Positions 1 through 13,118 of a stretch of 64,000 nucleotides of DNA are shown here, one piece after another. This DNA is from Theobroma cacao (taxonomy: Eukaryota; Streptophyta; Magnoliopsida; Malvales; Malvaceae). The position numbers and the translations under genes are program-made. The first letter of the stretch is position 1, and every line of letters begins with the position of its first letter. The notes under the pieces are model-generated. The model did not search any database, was not told the origin of the DNA, and saw only the letters and a program-made list of their open reading frames with translations. Location: assembly GCF_000208745.1 (NCBI RefSeq), contig NC_030856.1, positions 14,521,525 through 14,585,524 on the forward strand, in the 5' to 3' direction.

Positions 1-150
1 AAGAAACAAATTACATTTAGTGTTGAAGCAATTGATGAAGAAACAAATCACACTTGATGCTGAAGTAATCAATGGAGAAACAAATCACGCTCGGTGCCGA
101 AGCAATGGTAAACAAATCACATTCGGCACTGAAACAGCCAACAAAGAACA
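1..150. repeat. Short tandem repeat, unit about 33-41 bp
   Basis: Five imperfect copies of a unit built around 'aaacaaatcaca' followed by 'ctcggtgccgaagcaa'-like sequence run from the window edge to about 150. The spacing is about 33-41 bp. The array probably continues to the left. No reading frame is supported. It may belong to an LTR that is cut by the window edge. Confidence 0.6.
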
Positions 151-2700
151 AATCACAGGGTAAGGACATCACTCTACCACAACCAAATCAACATCCCATA
201 AGGGTACCATGTCAATAATATACTCATGTCCCCTAAATTTATACCACAAAACTCGTATCAATTGATGATAGGATAACAAGCTTAATAATCTTACAATTAT
301 ATAAAACAACAATCTCATTGTGCCATTTCAAATCAAAAGTATCAAACTTATCATATACCATATCTAGCCGTAGAATTTAGCATCCTTAATGTACCGTCAT
401 GGCAAGCTTAATCAACTATCTTATATAATTTCACCATTTCATCATCTCATGCAAAGCAAAATTGACTAAGTCATAAACTATACACTAATACAAAACCAAT
501 TCACCTATAAGCCATCATGTAGCTTGCATACGAACAAGTAAAATTCGCAAAAACCATTGATTATCTAAACACTTTGAAGGGTTTGTTTCCCTTTTTCAAA
601 TCATATTCATGCATAGTTATATAGATTCATAAAGCCTTTAAAGAATCAGAGTTAATACTCACACAAACCAAAAATTCCAATTCAAATGTCAAACATTGGC
701 CTAGGTGTGATTCTTCTACGCCATTACGCCAAATATGCATTCATCATACCAACATTTATACATATATAAATACACATATTTTTATACAAAAGCCTATATT
801 TATTAAATTAGAGCCCCGCTCACAGTGACAAACAATGCTCCACTAGCAATTCCAATCACTAATTGTAACCCAACAACTAATCTTAAGCCTTCTTTTGTTC
901 ACTGACAATCTTTTAGGTTGGCAACAAGCTTCAAGCCTCAACTTCCTCTTACACAAAGCACACAAGGTAGCTTCTTAACCTTCAATATTGTTTCAGCACA
1001 TAACTTAGTTAAATCTCCATCTACTTAACATTCAAGCCTAATTTCTAACTCTAAAGCTAGAATGGTTAAACCCTTACCTTGTGGACTTACTTCAATTGAA
1101 AAAATTTCCAAAACTTGGTACCTAGTGGCAAAACCACAAATCTTTTAAATGGAAACAAATTTCAAAGGAAACAAATTGATTAACTTTTTATTTGAGCTAT
1201 TAGGAAGCTTAACCTTACCTCAATGGTGGTTTTCTAAGCTTTAAAACACCTCAAATAATGCCCAAAATCAAAAGTGAAGCTTGGGGTTATAATGGTAGAG
1301 TAACGAGGCTGAGTTTCCTTTTTTCTTCAAATGAGAAGAATGCTCCAAGCCTTTCTTTATTTTTGTATTCCTATAGGCATGTATCTATAGATTCATGAAT
1401 CTATTGATACATTCTTATGATTTTTCTTCAAATCTATAGATACGTGTGTTAATGTATCGATAGAAATTCAATAGAATGTTCTCTGCCTCATATCTATTGA
1501 TAAATTAGGGAATCTATCGATACATTTTTCACAAAATGTTCCATTTCCAAAATCTATCGATACATTTGGTAATTCTATCAATAAAAATTCAACAAAATGT
1601 CTCATAGTTCAAATCTATCAATACACTCTTGAATGTATTGATAGAAAATTTATAGAATGCTTCCCCCTAGGCTTTTTTCCAAGAATTTATCGATACATTC
1701 TCTAATATGTCTATAAATCTTATTTCGAAGCTAAATTTTCTAACATTTCTAACTTCTTAACTTCGAATTTCAAAGTTCCTAATCATTTTCAACTCCAACC
1801 ACACCTTAATTCAACCATAAAACTCCTAAGGTTCAATCAAACTTCAATATACTCAAATCATCAAACATATCACAATATCTTCGCTTGAGTGTCATAGCTT
1901 CACTTGTTAGAAACTTATGCACATATAACACCATCCAAAGTCCTCAAAACATGTTAAGACTTCAAAATCACATTCAACACAACAAATTTCAAGTTATTAC
2001 TTAACCAAATTCATATGTAATTCATATCAAAGTCGGGGATGTTATGCCTATTCTGAATTGTTGGGATTTCAACAATACTTCTAATGTAAACATTTTACTA
2101 GTAAATTATTACAAATTGAGAAGTTGTGATACGTGGTACAATAGCAAATTAAATGAGATAAAGGAGAGGTTAAAATAATGAGATGTGACTTGGCTTTTCT
2201 TTAAGAAGTAATAATATTAAGGAATCAATCTCTTTTTGCATTTATGGATGATCAAAACAAAAAACTTGAGTTAATTCCAAAGTAATATACTACTAAATGG
2301 AAATAATATAGTGACTTCTTTGCATTGAATACTGTAACAATCTCGTATTTGGCTTCAACTACACCACAAATGTTATTTGCAGATATATCACAAATTTCAA
2401 CATCAACTATATAAAAAATTTTGTAAACTCAATACATTTTGGGAAAAATACAGCTCCTATGTAAGTCTTTATAAAATTTTATAAACCTGCTGCATAGCGT
2501 GGTCAAATTCAAATATATTTTAAAATTAAAGTTAAATAAAATATAATTTTTTATTAATATAATAATATTGCCTAGATAGATCGAGCTGGATCTAAAAATA
2601 CTATCCAGGCTCTGGCCCAAATCGGGCTCGACGGACTGGCTTGCCAGTGGATAGGCCTGCCTCAAATGCAATGCCAATAAGAGTAGTTATCATCCAAACA
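151..2700. other. Intergenic repeat-derived DNA, LTR-like
   Basis: No gene is visible. The base composition, the low-complexity AT-rich text and an array of palindromic ATCGAT motifs (1365-1720) resemble the non-coding LTRs seen elsewhere in the window. I could not find LTR ends or a target duplication. About 2580-2660 is locally GC-richer, but nothing in it is recognisable. Confidence 0.35.
1365..1720. repeat. Array of palindromic ATCGAT-centred motifs
   Basis: About eight to ten variants of 'aatctatcgatacattt' and its reverse complement occur within 350 bp, spaced about 25-45 bp apart. The core 'tatcgata' is self-complementary. The same motif cluster recurs at 28185-28560, in what looks like a copia LTR, so this block is probably another LTR of that family, here without recognisable coding sequence. 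Confidence 0.6.
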
Positions 2701-2928
2701 TGCCCCATCTCCATTCCAATCCCAATTCCATATTGAGTTAAGAAGCTTTCTCGTCAGTCTCCACTACCGCTACTTTCAGCAGCAACAAAAACATTGAAGC
2801 TGCAAAGGCACATAGATATCAAAGTCAGGCCTTTTTTGGCTTCTTTCTCCAAAGAATCTGGCAGCACAAACAAAGTAGAGTCTCTCTCAACAACCTGAAA
2901 CACCTTTTTCTATATGTTTTGTTCATAA

Positions 2929-5900
2929 ATGGCATCATCTCTTCTCTCCAGAACTCTCTTGGGTCACCGCTTGGGTCAATTCTCATCCTCTCTCACACAC
3001 AAACCCCTGATTTTCTCTTCTCTTTTCAATGTAAGCAACAATCTCTTCCTCCTTTTTAAAAGAAAATGGTCTTGTCTGAGTTTTTCTAATCTGTGGTTTT
3101 CTGATTGTCGTAATCGGTTTTGCTTTCTGGGTATTTCATTTTCCCTTCTGTTCTTTTTTGTTGCATGTGATCAATTCATCACTTTTGGAAAATGGGTTTG
3201 AGTTCTGATGTTTTATTTTATTTTCTTTCTTTCTTACCCAAAGGGTATAGTGCTTGGACTATTGTTATGGCGAATTTTGTGTTTTCTTTGATTAATTATA
3301 ATTTTTGTTTCAATGCTCTTCGTGGAATATTAGTATGTACGAAACCTAATGGAGATTAACGTTTTTTAAGCTGTTTTATGCTCGACGAATTAATCTATGA
3401 GACGTGTTTTTATTTCGTCTGATCTTTCAGTTTGTTTGTAGTTCTTTTGTTCCTATTTTAACGGTATGTGTGAAGTTCTTCACGGTTGTTGGTTGGCTGT
3501 TGTTTCATTGATTCTTATAAGATGTTTCAGTTGGAAATTTTTTAGTCTGTTTCTTGCGCTGAAATTATGTGTTAGGTATATCTAATGCTATAATGGCTGC
3601 TTTTGTTTTGGTTTATAAGTGAAATTTGGCTACTTTGAAGAATTCATTATCATGGGAAATTCTGGCATTTGATATTTTGAAATTCACTACTCTGTCCAAG
3701 TGTACCTCTGATGATAACTTAAAATATTGAACTGTGTACTGTGTTTGGAAAGTTTTTATTTCTAACTTTGAGCTACGGCTTTCGTTTCATTGTACTTTTC
3801 GTGGTCGTCTGGCCCATATCTTATTTCGCATTTTGTTGTTAGTTGCAGAAGAGACAGCTTCACGTACAGGCTGAGCCTACCTATACACCATATAAAACAT
3901 CTGGTCGGCCTTCTCGTTTTATGGCCTCAGCAATTGACAGAAGAATTAATTTTTCTACGCAATCTCTATCCACAAATGATACGGTTGTTTCTGTTGATTG
4001 GCTCCATGCTAATCTAAGGGAGCCTGATATGAAGGTATTTGAATTTATATATGGACCAGGAACCCTTTCAAAGCATATGCTTAGTCATTCTTGTTACTTT
4101 TTGGAGTTTGAAGTAATGGTTGTCATGTATGACATCATGGTATCATTTGTGTTTGCCACTTTTGATACTCTATCCCCTCATTATTCTCTGTGTACATAAT
4201 GGCATTAGGATATATTTGTATATTTGCTGATACTTAAGGTTTTGCATGAAACTGATTTGGCACTTTCTTAGGCATCACCTGGCAAATTTATCTATCTATT
4301 TGTTTAGTATTTATTACCAAAATAATTTTCAATATCATTACTCCTGCAGTTATTGTGACTCCGTAGGAAATCTAGATGTTAAACCTTGATCTTATCTCCT
4401 CATTATCTATTTCCTACTGCTGTTTCATTGTTACAACCAGCCCTAAATCAGTCTTTTTAAACATATAAGAATAATCTATCAAAATGTTATTAAATCCATG
4501 TTAAAACAACTGCCAAATTCAAGCCCAGCTCTAAATCCCTGTTCACAAAACTGAAAGAACTTCTAAACAGCTAGCTATCATACATCAGGTTTCCAAGGGC
4601 ACGTTTTGGTTTATTTGTTTGTCCTCAAATTTATTTTATTGAAGGAAAAGAACATGTGTTCTTGGGAACATGAACTAAATCTGTTTTTCTTTTGTTTTCT
4701 TGGTAACAAGACATCTGTGTATCCCAATTGAAAAAAAAAAAGGAAAATTATAAAGTAAGTAAAAATTGTTATAAACTACAAATATGTGCTCTCTGAGATA
4801 GGGGATACTTTGAGAACAGTTTCCTGAAGACATTTCTGAGTTACTAAACAAACAAAAATTTTGCAATCTGAGAATTATTGATAGTGTTGTGAAAACATTG
4901 TTATGAATTCTGCCTTAAGCCTGTCAAGAATTTATTAGCATATGGTGTCTTTGGAAAAATTGTTTTTTGTCAATTGATTTCATTATTTATTTTATTCAGG
5001 TACTGGATGCATCCTGGTACATGCCAGATGAGCAGAGGAATCCTATTCAAGAGTATCAGGTGCTGATCTTTTACAATATATTTTGGTATCACACACTCAA
5101 GACACTTAAGTTCCTCAATTCCTTTCTTTTAATTCCAATATTTTCAATTTCAAATGCGTTTCTGTAAGACATCGTTCGTCATAGCAGGTTGCTCACATTC
5201 CTGGTGCTCTTTTCTTTGATGTTGATGGAATAGCGGATCGAACTACAAAGGTGAGATGCCTTTTATTAATTGATTAGTCTCTCTTGATCTCTCGGGTGCT
5301 CTGCTTGCTATACCACTGAAGTGGGTAGAAGAAAATAATTTGCATAATTCTTCGTTGCTTCAAAACCTTTGTCTTACTTTTTCTTCTCTTGATATCCTGC
5401 TGCTTCCCGCTTGGTTCTGTGAAGCAAGGACTTGCTTAGCTGTTAGCATCAATTCTCTTCTTTTACTTCGACAGCTCATTATTTACTTAAATGTCTTGAA
5501 TGCGTCATGAATTTTTTTTTTTTGGGAAAAATATCAATTTCATTCAATAAACAGGGAATGAAAACAATTCCCTGTAAATTATCCTTTTTAATGTCTTGAA
5601 AGCATCATGATTATTTAAATTATCCTTTTTTGGTGTGGCTTGATAGAATTGTTGTTTTCTTTCACAGATAATCTGTTAATGTATTTTACTGGATGTATGA
5701 TGTGTTATTGTTAATAAATAATCTACAATATTTTTGGGAAAGGTAGTAGATATTCAGGTTTTCTTTCTTTCTTTAAATGTTCCCATTTTTCATAGTAAAG
5801 TTGTGCCTTGTGGGAGGAAGATTTGAAAAACTCTTTTCGTAATTATTTTTGGCCACCATTAGGCAAATTACATAGGCCATAAAATTGCGGTTTTTCTTAA

Positions 5901-8900
5901 AAAGGTAAAAGAAGGTACTTTGACAATTCTAGAATAAACTTTATAACTTTATATATGCCTTCCTTGAATATTCCCTGTAATTTGATTCAAACAAATATTC
6001 ATGATAGTTGTTACATGATGTATTAACATTGAAGATACTAGGTAAGTGAGCCTTTGAATAACATATGAACCAGTTCATTAATCATATTTGGCTTCTCTAT
6101 TTAAAAACTGTTACTTGTGTCAGTTGCCACATATGCTGCCATCTGAGGAAGCCTTTGCTGCTGCGGTGTCTGCTCTTGGCATCCAGAATAATGATGGACT
6201 GGTTGTTTATGATGGAAAGGGAATTTTTAGTGCAGCACGTGTCTGGTGGTGAGTAGCATTCTTGATGATAAGATTATGATATCTTCTGAGCCATCTCTGA
6301 AATGGTTGATAATTTTTTTCTGATGTCAAATCTAACAAACTTTATCCGATTGATAATTGAAAGGATGTTCCGAGTCTTTGGGCATGACCGAGTATGGGTG
6401 TTAGATGGAGGCCTCCCAAGGTGGCGTGCATCAGGATATGATGTTGAATCTAGTGCTTCTAGTGATGCTATTTTGAAAGCCAGTGCTGCCAGTGAGGCTA
6501 TAGAGAAAGTCTATCAGGGACAAACAGTAAGTTAGTTCCTTCCTGATCTCTATTTCTCTTATAATCTGAACTTGCAATTATTGATTGGGATGGAGGGGCT
6601 GGGGAATGGTTTCCATGCTACAAGATGTGGCTGTTGCCAGGGAGTTGTTGCTGCCATGTTGTTAAAGTGATGCCTCTTAAATAGAAGCAAGCAAGATTAT
6701 TGGAAATACTAAGGACGTCATTCAGTAGCAATTGGCAGTTCAGTTACTGGGTTGCAGATCTATGATCTGAATAATAAAATATAACCTTCAATTCTCTTAC
6801 GTTTCATTTTTATAATCTTATACTCTATAGTTTTAGTTGCTTCTGCATGTATCTTTGTTTTGCAGGCTGGACCGGTCACATTTCAGACAAAATTTCAGCC
6901 ACATCTTGTCTGGACACTCGATCAGGTTAAATTACTAACCTAATTACCTAATATTTCTGTTCAACAAATAGAATTATGGTTTTGCTGTTTCAGTTTAGTT
7001 TAACTCCTGAAATGTTGCTCGGTAATGATTGAAATTTTAAAGTGGATTCACCTTCATGACCAGATCTACTGTTGTGACCTTGCAGTAACCATGATGCAGG
7101 ATTTTTATGATGTGATGAACCCATCTGAACATTTATTTGCATTCGCATATATCACACTATAATTTACTATGGTCTGATAAATGAATAAATTTTTTAAAAA
7201 AGCTTCAAGCTGAATAGGACAAGTATAGAATTTTAGACATTATGAGTTTATATCAGTGGCATAAAGGAAGAGCATGCCTGCATATGTGTTATGAGATTAA
7301 AAACTAATGATTGTTTATATAAAGTGGTGAATTCTATATACACTTTGGTCTGAGTTGATTAGCTGTCTTCTTTATATGTACTTGGGCTTGATAGTGTTGC
7401 ACCATTTTTAAATTCTGAAGAAAAATCTGTAGAATGCAATGTTTAACAACCAAAATTTATTTCTGTAGAAGTAAAAGGTGGCCTATGTAATGTGTTTAGT
7501 TGGTGATCTTGTATGTGCAATGTATAACAACCTAAAATTATTTCTGTAGAAGTAAGAGGTGGCATATGTAATGTGTCTAGTTGGTGGTGTATGTTACTGA
7601 CTCTTCATTTTTACTAACATATCTGCATCAGAAAGATAGTGGATGCTTTAAAGCTCACATAGTTATAAAGTTAAAATAGTCTATGTACGCAATGCTCACA
7701 AACAGTTGAAAGTACTTGTTGGGGCACGTACCATGTCCAGCACTCAAATTCAACTCTGAGCAGCATAGATGTTCTATTTTATGGGCATGGCTGTGATGAC
7801 AGTCCATCAGTGGACATAAATTCCCCATTATTTGAACACATTCTTAATGTCATGTTAGATCATACCTTCTGTCTTTTTTTCTTTTTTCAGGTTAGAAGAA
7901 ACATTGAGGAAAAAACTCACCAACATATAGATGCCCGCTCCAAGCCCCGGTAATGCATAATGTTATTTGATTGAGTATATTTGACTATGTTTTCTTAGTG
8001 TCTGTATGATATATATGAATTTAATATGGTAAAATGCTTGCTGTTATAGGTGTTGAATAATTTTGCTTTCCTTCAGCGCTCAGTTCTTGTAGCTCAATAC
8101 TTCGCCTTGTGTTGTTGACAATGAGCAAAAATCAACACGTCTGCCATATTACTGCCTTGGAAATGCTGTAAATACAATCTTAAATTAACTGAATTTCAGA
8201 CCTAAATGAAATTTGTTTTCATAATAATTGATGTAAGTGGCATGTGACATAAGGTGTGGGCTTGTTCTTGCATTTTTTAGTCCACGAAAGCATAATATGC
8301 TTCTTAGATTGTAAAGTAGAGGCTAGCTTTGAATCTACTACAGGACTGAAATTTTTGCAATAGATATCAGGGTAAACTCAAATCTGTGTCATTATTATTA
8401 CTAATAAAACTCATAAACTTCTTTCATGTTTTGGAAATTTGTCTAAAACCAGCAAAAACTAGAATCAAACTAGATTCTGAGTGGAATGGATACTATTGGT
8501 TGGCCTATTAGGGTGGTTCTAGTTGCCAGCATGATCCAGGAGCCCCTTGTTTTTTCTTTAAAAAGAAGAGACGCGTTTAGTGTATTCTAGGGTGTTGTAT
8601 CAGTCTAATCAACTCAAGTAAGCCTTAATCCCTATCTAGTTGGAATTGGCTACCTGAATCTGTTTTCTACAATCTATTCAATTCAGGCTGTCTTCCGAAC
8701 TATTAAAAATGCTAATCCTTTTTTATTGCCTCAATAACCATTGTTTATCTTTACCATTTTTCCCTCTGTGTTGTCCCTTTTCTTTCTGCATCAACTAACC
8801 TACCCTTCTATTTTAACACACCCTATATCTATGTTGCCCATGATTAATCCATTTTATAATCGTCCTTTAGTTTCTCCTCAATTGGTGCCACCTTTACCTT

Positions 8901-11900
8901 CTTTTAAATGATTCCATTTCGTGACCCACATCCATCTCAGATATCTTCATTTCAGCTGCACCCATATTACAGATATGTTGTCTTCTAACTGCGCAAAGGC
9001 TTAGTACATTAAAGCCCAACTGGTTTTATGGTGTTATAGTATATCCTGTTGAACTTGGCTAATACCTTGTGATCACATGATATCTTAGTAGCACTTCTCG
9101 ATTCCATCAGCTTTTTTTAATCATATGAATGGTTACATCTTGAAATTTCACTTCCTAATATAAAAACCATCATTAACTACATACTGAAAATCATCACTCT
9201 TTTAAGCATCCCAATATTATCTCTACTATTTTGTTACTGTGGCATAACTTTATTGTCTTTGACTCTAGTATTTTTATTTTTGTTTTTGTTTTTAGGTCTT
9301 TTTCTTTTGGTTATTTTATTATAGTTGTGCTCAATGGGGAATTTTGGTGCAATTAGATTTTCATATTTAGTTATTTTTCCTTAAAAAAGTTTAGCTCAAG
9401 AAATAGATGTTCACCCTGTTCCTTATTCTTAGAAACCATAGGACCTGCCATTTCACTGTGTAAATGATCTCTTTGCTTTCATTGGGTTCTCTTATTGTCT
9501 TTTCTTTTGCAATCAAATTTCTGTTTTGGGTTCATTTCTCTCATCACTGTGCAACCTATCTAAGTAGATTAGGATGTCTCGACATCTTGGATGTTGATTT
9601 GATATAATGAGGTTTTTGATGTTTCCTGGCCTCTGTGTCTGACTGCTGGTATCAAGAAAAACAGAGTCATTAGTGTGGTGGAACAAGCCTTTGGAAGTAA
9701 GAGATGAGGTCAATGAATGGTAGCAAACTTGACTAGAAAAGTTAGCTGCTTGAGTAATGTGATGCATTTAGCAAGAACGGTGAATATCAGCAAATTTAGA
9801 GGAGTAGAGCAGTCTTTATGTCGCATAAGTGCTGACTCTTGGCAGCCTATATCTTCTATTGTTTGAGCAGGTTGCTTTGTTCATTAGTTTTTTTTTTTTT
9901 TTAATTTAGTACATAAATCCACACTCACACAACATACATAAAATTTTGTAACAGGATTTTTGCCTTTCAACTTTGTAAATTTTGAAGGAAATGTGCCTCA
10001 TGGGCTCCGATGGAGGAAAGCCCATGGGGCCTAAAATTCAACCATATAAAGGCATATAAGTTGGGCTGATATGTTGGACCTCCTTGCAAATCAAATCCTT
10101 TTGTTGTTTTTTAACACTTTTGTTTTTTTTCCTGTTTTGGTGTTTAATGCAGATTTGATGGTGCTGCACCAGAACCTCGCAAGGGAATAAGAAGTGGCCA
10201 TGTCCCTGGCAGCAAATGTATTCCTTTTCCCCATGTAAGCGATAAAAGATTTTCATATTTTACTTGCATGCTATGAAGAGCTGATGCGTATGTAGATTTC
10301 TGAAGTCCTAATAGATACCCTTTTTTTTTATGTCTGTGAGAGAGAGAGAGAGAGAGAAGGTTGGTTGGATGTGGTGCAGGATGATTTATTTTCAAATTAG
10401 GAGCACAAGGGGGTCTCTCCGAATCTCTTTTTGGTGTCTGCTGCATGAAGTTGTTGATGCACACAGATGTTGGATAAACATGCTGGAGTTCTCTTGATTA
10501 TTTACTGGTGATATAGGAAGTGGCAACATTGTAGTTGAGGAAAAAAAGGGAGAAAGAAAGTCATAAGTCCAATTTGGTCGTTACCTTGTTTTGTCCAGTT
10601 CTTTGCTCTTGCCTTTCACTCTCTTTTCTTGTGTTTGTTAATATGGTTTTTTTGGATTATTTTCTGGAATAGTCTATTAATTTGGTCAAGTTTGGCATTT
10701 CTTTGCAGATGTTGGATGCTTCACAGACACTTTTACCCGCTGATGAACTTAAGAAACGATATCAGGAAGAAGGCGAGTACTATTTAGCTTCCTTTCTATC
10801 ATTGTTCCATTCCCCCTTTCTTTTTATTCTTCCCAAATTCATTATATTGTGGCATCCTTAGTATCTAATAGTTGCAATATTAGGTAGATTGTCAAATATG
10901 TGCATAGTTGAATAAAATTTTCACCATGGTCAAATTAATTGTGGCATTTTAATCTGAACTTGTTTGTGTGCTTGAAATATTCCTTATACTAAGGCATGTT
11001 ATTCGCTTATGTGTATCGTATCATCTGTTTGTTTTTAATGTGTATTATATATTGATTTTCTATTAAAATGTTGCATTTTTTTATTTGATTTTTGTATTAA
11101 TATGTTGTATTTTTTCTTCAAAAAAAAAAAAATTCTTCAATTGCTCTTTTATTTTTTTTATCTGTATCATATATTGATTTTCTATCACAGAAATCCCTTT
11201 GCTTGATTTATACAATTAAACCCCAACAATAGCCCCCTCATCAACCAATATCAGTGTAAAATGTTAATATCTGCTCCATTTTATGCAATCTATTATATGG
11301 GTTTAAGGATTGAGCTATCTAATAAATAGAATTTTGAATCTTTAGCTACTCCAATAGTTCATTCTCAAAAATGGAAAATATTTGTTGAGTTTTTCTGTCT
11401 CATAATGATGTCAAGGACAGCTCATTTGCAAGAGGCTGCAAGTTTCCTTGATTGAGCAATATGAACTGCGCACTTTTTTTTCTTTTTGAAAAGCAATATA
11501 AACTGCACACTTGACTCTGTAACTTTACTGATTTCAGATAGAAAAATTAGACACTGATGCCTGTGGTGTCACATCCAATTTGGTTGTGGGACATCCACAC
11601 AGTTCATAACTTAACCAATCTTTCAATATGATTTTATGTGGCTTATGATGCCAGCAATATACTGAATGTGCTTTTATTCTGCATCTTGATGAATCATCTA
11701 GCTTTGCCATCGCCCGTCTCTTTACTTTTGCTTGTAAAGAAGTTTATATTTCATGTTTGTTTATAAGAAGTTTTGTGGTTGATCTTGACATTTTTGTATT
11801 TTCCAAGCGAACTGATGCTGACTAATGACTTATTCTTCTGCAGGCATCTCATTGGAAGGCCCTGTTGTTACTTCTTGTGGCACTGGTGTAACTGCTTGTG

Positions 11901-12202
11901 TTCTGGCATTGGTACTTTCCCTTGCTATGTGTTACTGGTCCATCTCAACCTTTATGTTTAAAATTTATCCATATTCCCCTTAAACCTCAGGAGGGGGAAA
12001 AATAATGTAGTTTTTTAAACCGAGTTCTATGCACTCTTTTCTCTTCTGCTTGGAAAAGATAATACTCAAAGATAGTTATGTGTCTCATGCTGATACTTTT
12101 CAGGGCCTCCATCGACTTGGGAAGTCTGATGTTGCTGTGTATGATGGATCTTGGACCGAATGGGGTGCACAATCAGACACACCTGTTGACACTTCACTGT
12201 AA
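2929..12202 (+). CDS. STR1: Thiosulfate/3-mercaptopyruvate sulfurtransferase, mitochondrial type (12 exons)
   Basis: The enzyme moves sulfane sulfur from 3-mercaptopyruvate or thiosulfate to cyanide or thiols. Exons: 2929-3030, 3849-4034, 5000-5059, 5188-5250, 6124-6248, 6364-6526, 6866-6925, 7891-7949, 10153-10234, 10709-10772, 11844-11911, 12104-12202; all phases join to 376 aa, matching Arabidopsis STR1 (about 379 as I recall). Residues 1-58 are Ser/Arg-rich without a clear acidic stretch, typical of a mitochondrial presequence. Met59 (MASA) could start a cytosolic form. The N-terminal rhodanese domain (about 79-210) has the inactive-site loop [13 protein letters not shown], with Asp in place of Cys. 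The C-terminal domain (about 235-370) has the active loop CGTGVTA with catalytic Cys333, then [17 protein letters not shown]. Every intron is GT-AG except intron 10 (GC-AG). The gene looks intact and functional. Confidence 0.95.
7433..7590 (+). repeat. Tandem duplication inside STR1 intron 7
   Basis: Two adjacent copies of about 78 bp share 'atttctgtagaagta', 'aggtggc' and 'tatgtaatgtgt', with scattered substitutions. It is a local slippage or duplication event without coding meaning. Confidence 0.7.
10337..10358 (+). repeat. (AG)n microsatellite in STR1 intron 9
   Basis: About ten GA dinucleotides in a row, directly readable in the sequence. Confidence 0.9.
10773..11843 (+). other. Non-canonical GC-AG intron (STR1 intron 10)
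   Basis: The exon ends with Glu-Glu plus one base and is followed by 'gcgagt'; the acceptor is 'ttctgcag'. Only this GC donor keeps the conserved [16 protein letters not shown] reading frame. The nearest GT (10777) would add four bases and shift the frame before the catalytic Cys. Confidence 0.85.
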
Positions 12203-13118
12203 ATCTTAATGCCACCTGGTCAAAATGTTCAGAACAAAACAGCTTGAGATTGGCAAGTTCAGTTCTCAGATTGTGAAGAAAAGGGGTTGAATCTATAACA
12301 GTTGAATATCATTCATCATTTTTGGTTTCCATTTTGCACCTGTATGGTAACTTCAGATCCACACTTGGTTTGAAAACAGAAATGTTGAATTCTAAGATGT
12401 CTATGAAAAATGGTGTTTGCTGTTCACATGAGCTGACAACATAGGATTCTGCTGCGAGCAATCACATTTTTAAGGCAGCAGATGACTCATAGGAGCTTAT
12501 GACCAGTGTTGGGACATTGGTATTGGTCAAAGATAAATAAATAAGCAGCAGCAGCATAAATTTCTTTTCTATTCGTTGTTAATTTTGAGCACTCAGGTTG
12601 TTCTTGTTATGCGCACTTGAGCTTAAGATCAGGTAATTCTGCTCCGTTGGTGCGCATTAAAAGGTTGAATGAAGGAATGTGAGATAAAGACTTGAAAGCA
12701 TTTCGTGAAGGTTCCTCTTTTCCCTTCATTGACTTCAGCATTCCTCTAGCATGAACTAATGTCATCATCCATGTGTGTTTTGTTTACTTTGTTTATTGAG
12801 GAAAAAGCTTTGAAACTTGAAAAAGCGAGATTGTTGAATTGATCAAATAGAATTCCAAAATGAACTTAACAAAATGCAACACTGGATGGGGGAACCCAAT
12901 GGAAACAGATCAAACATGACCACAAAGAGGCAACCCGGAAAAGAAAAAATGTAAAATTAACAGCTTTATTAGAATAACAGCTTTCTTCCATGAGACTGCT
13001 GGAATCTTGATTGTTAACTATTAGTTGTTGCATTGAGAAAAAGATGCAATTACATGTTAAAGCTACATAAACAAAGCATTAGTAGAGAAATGGTTAAATA
13101 ATGGAGGTGAAGACTTAA

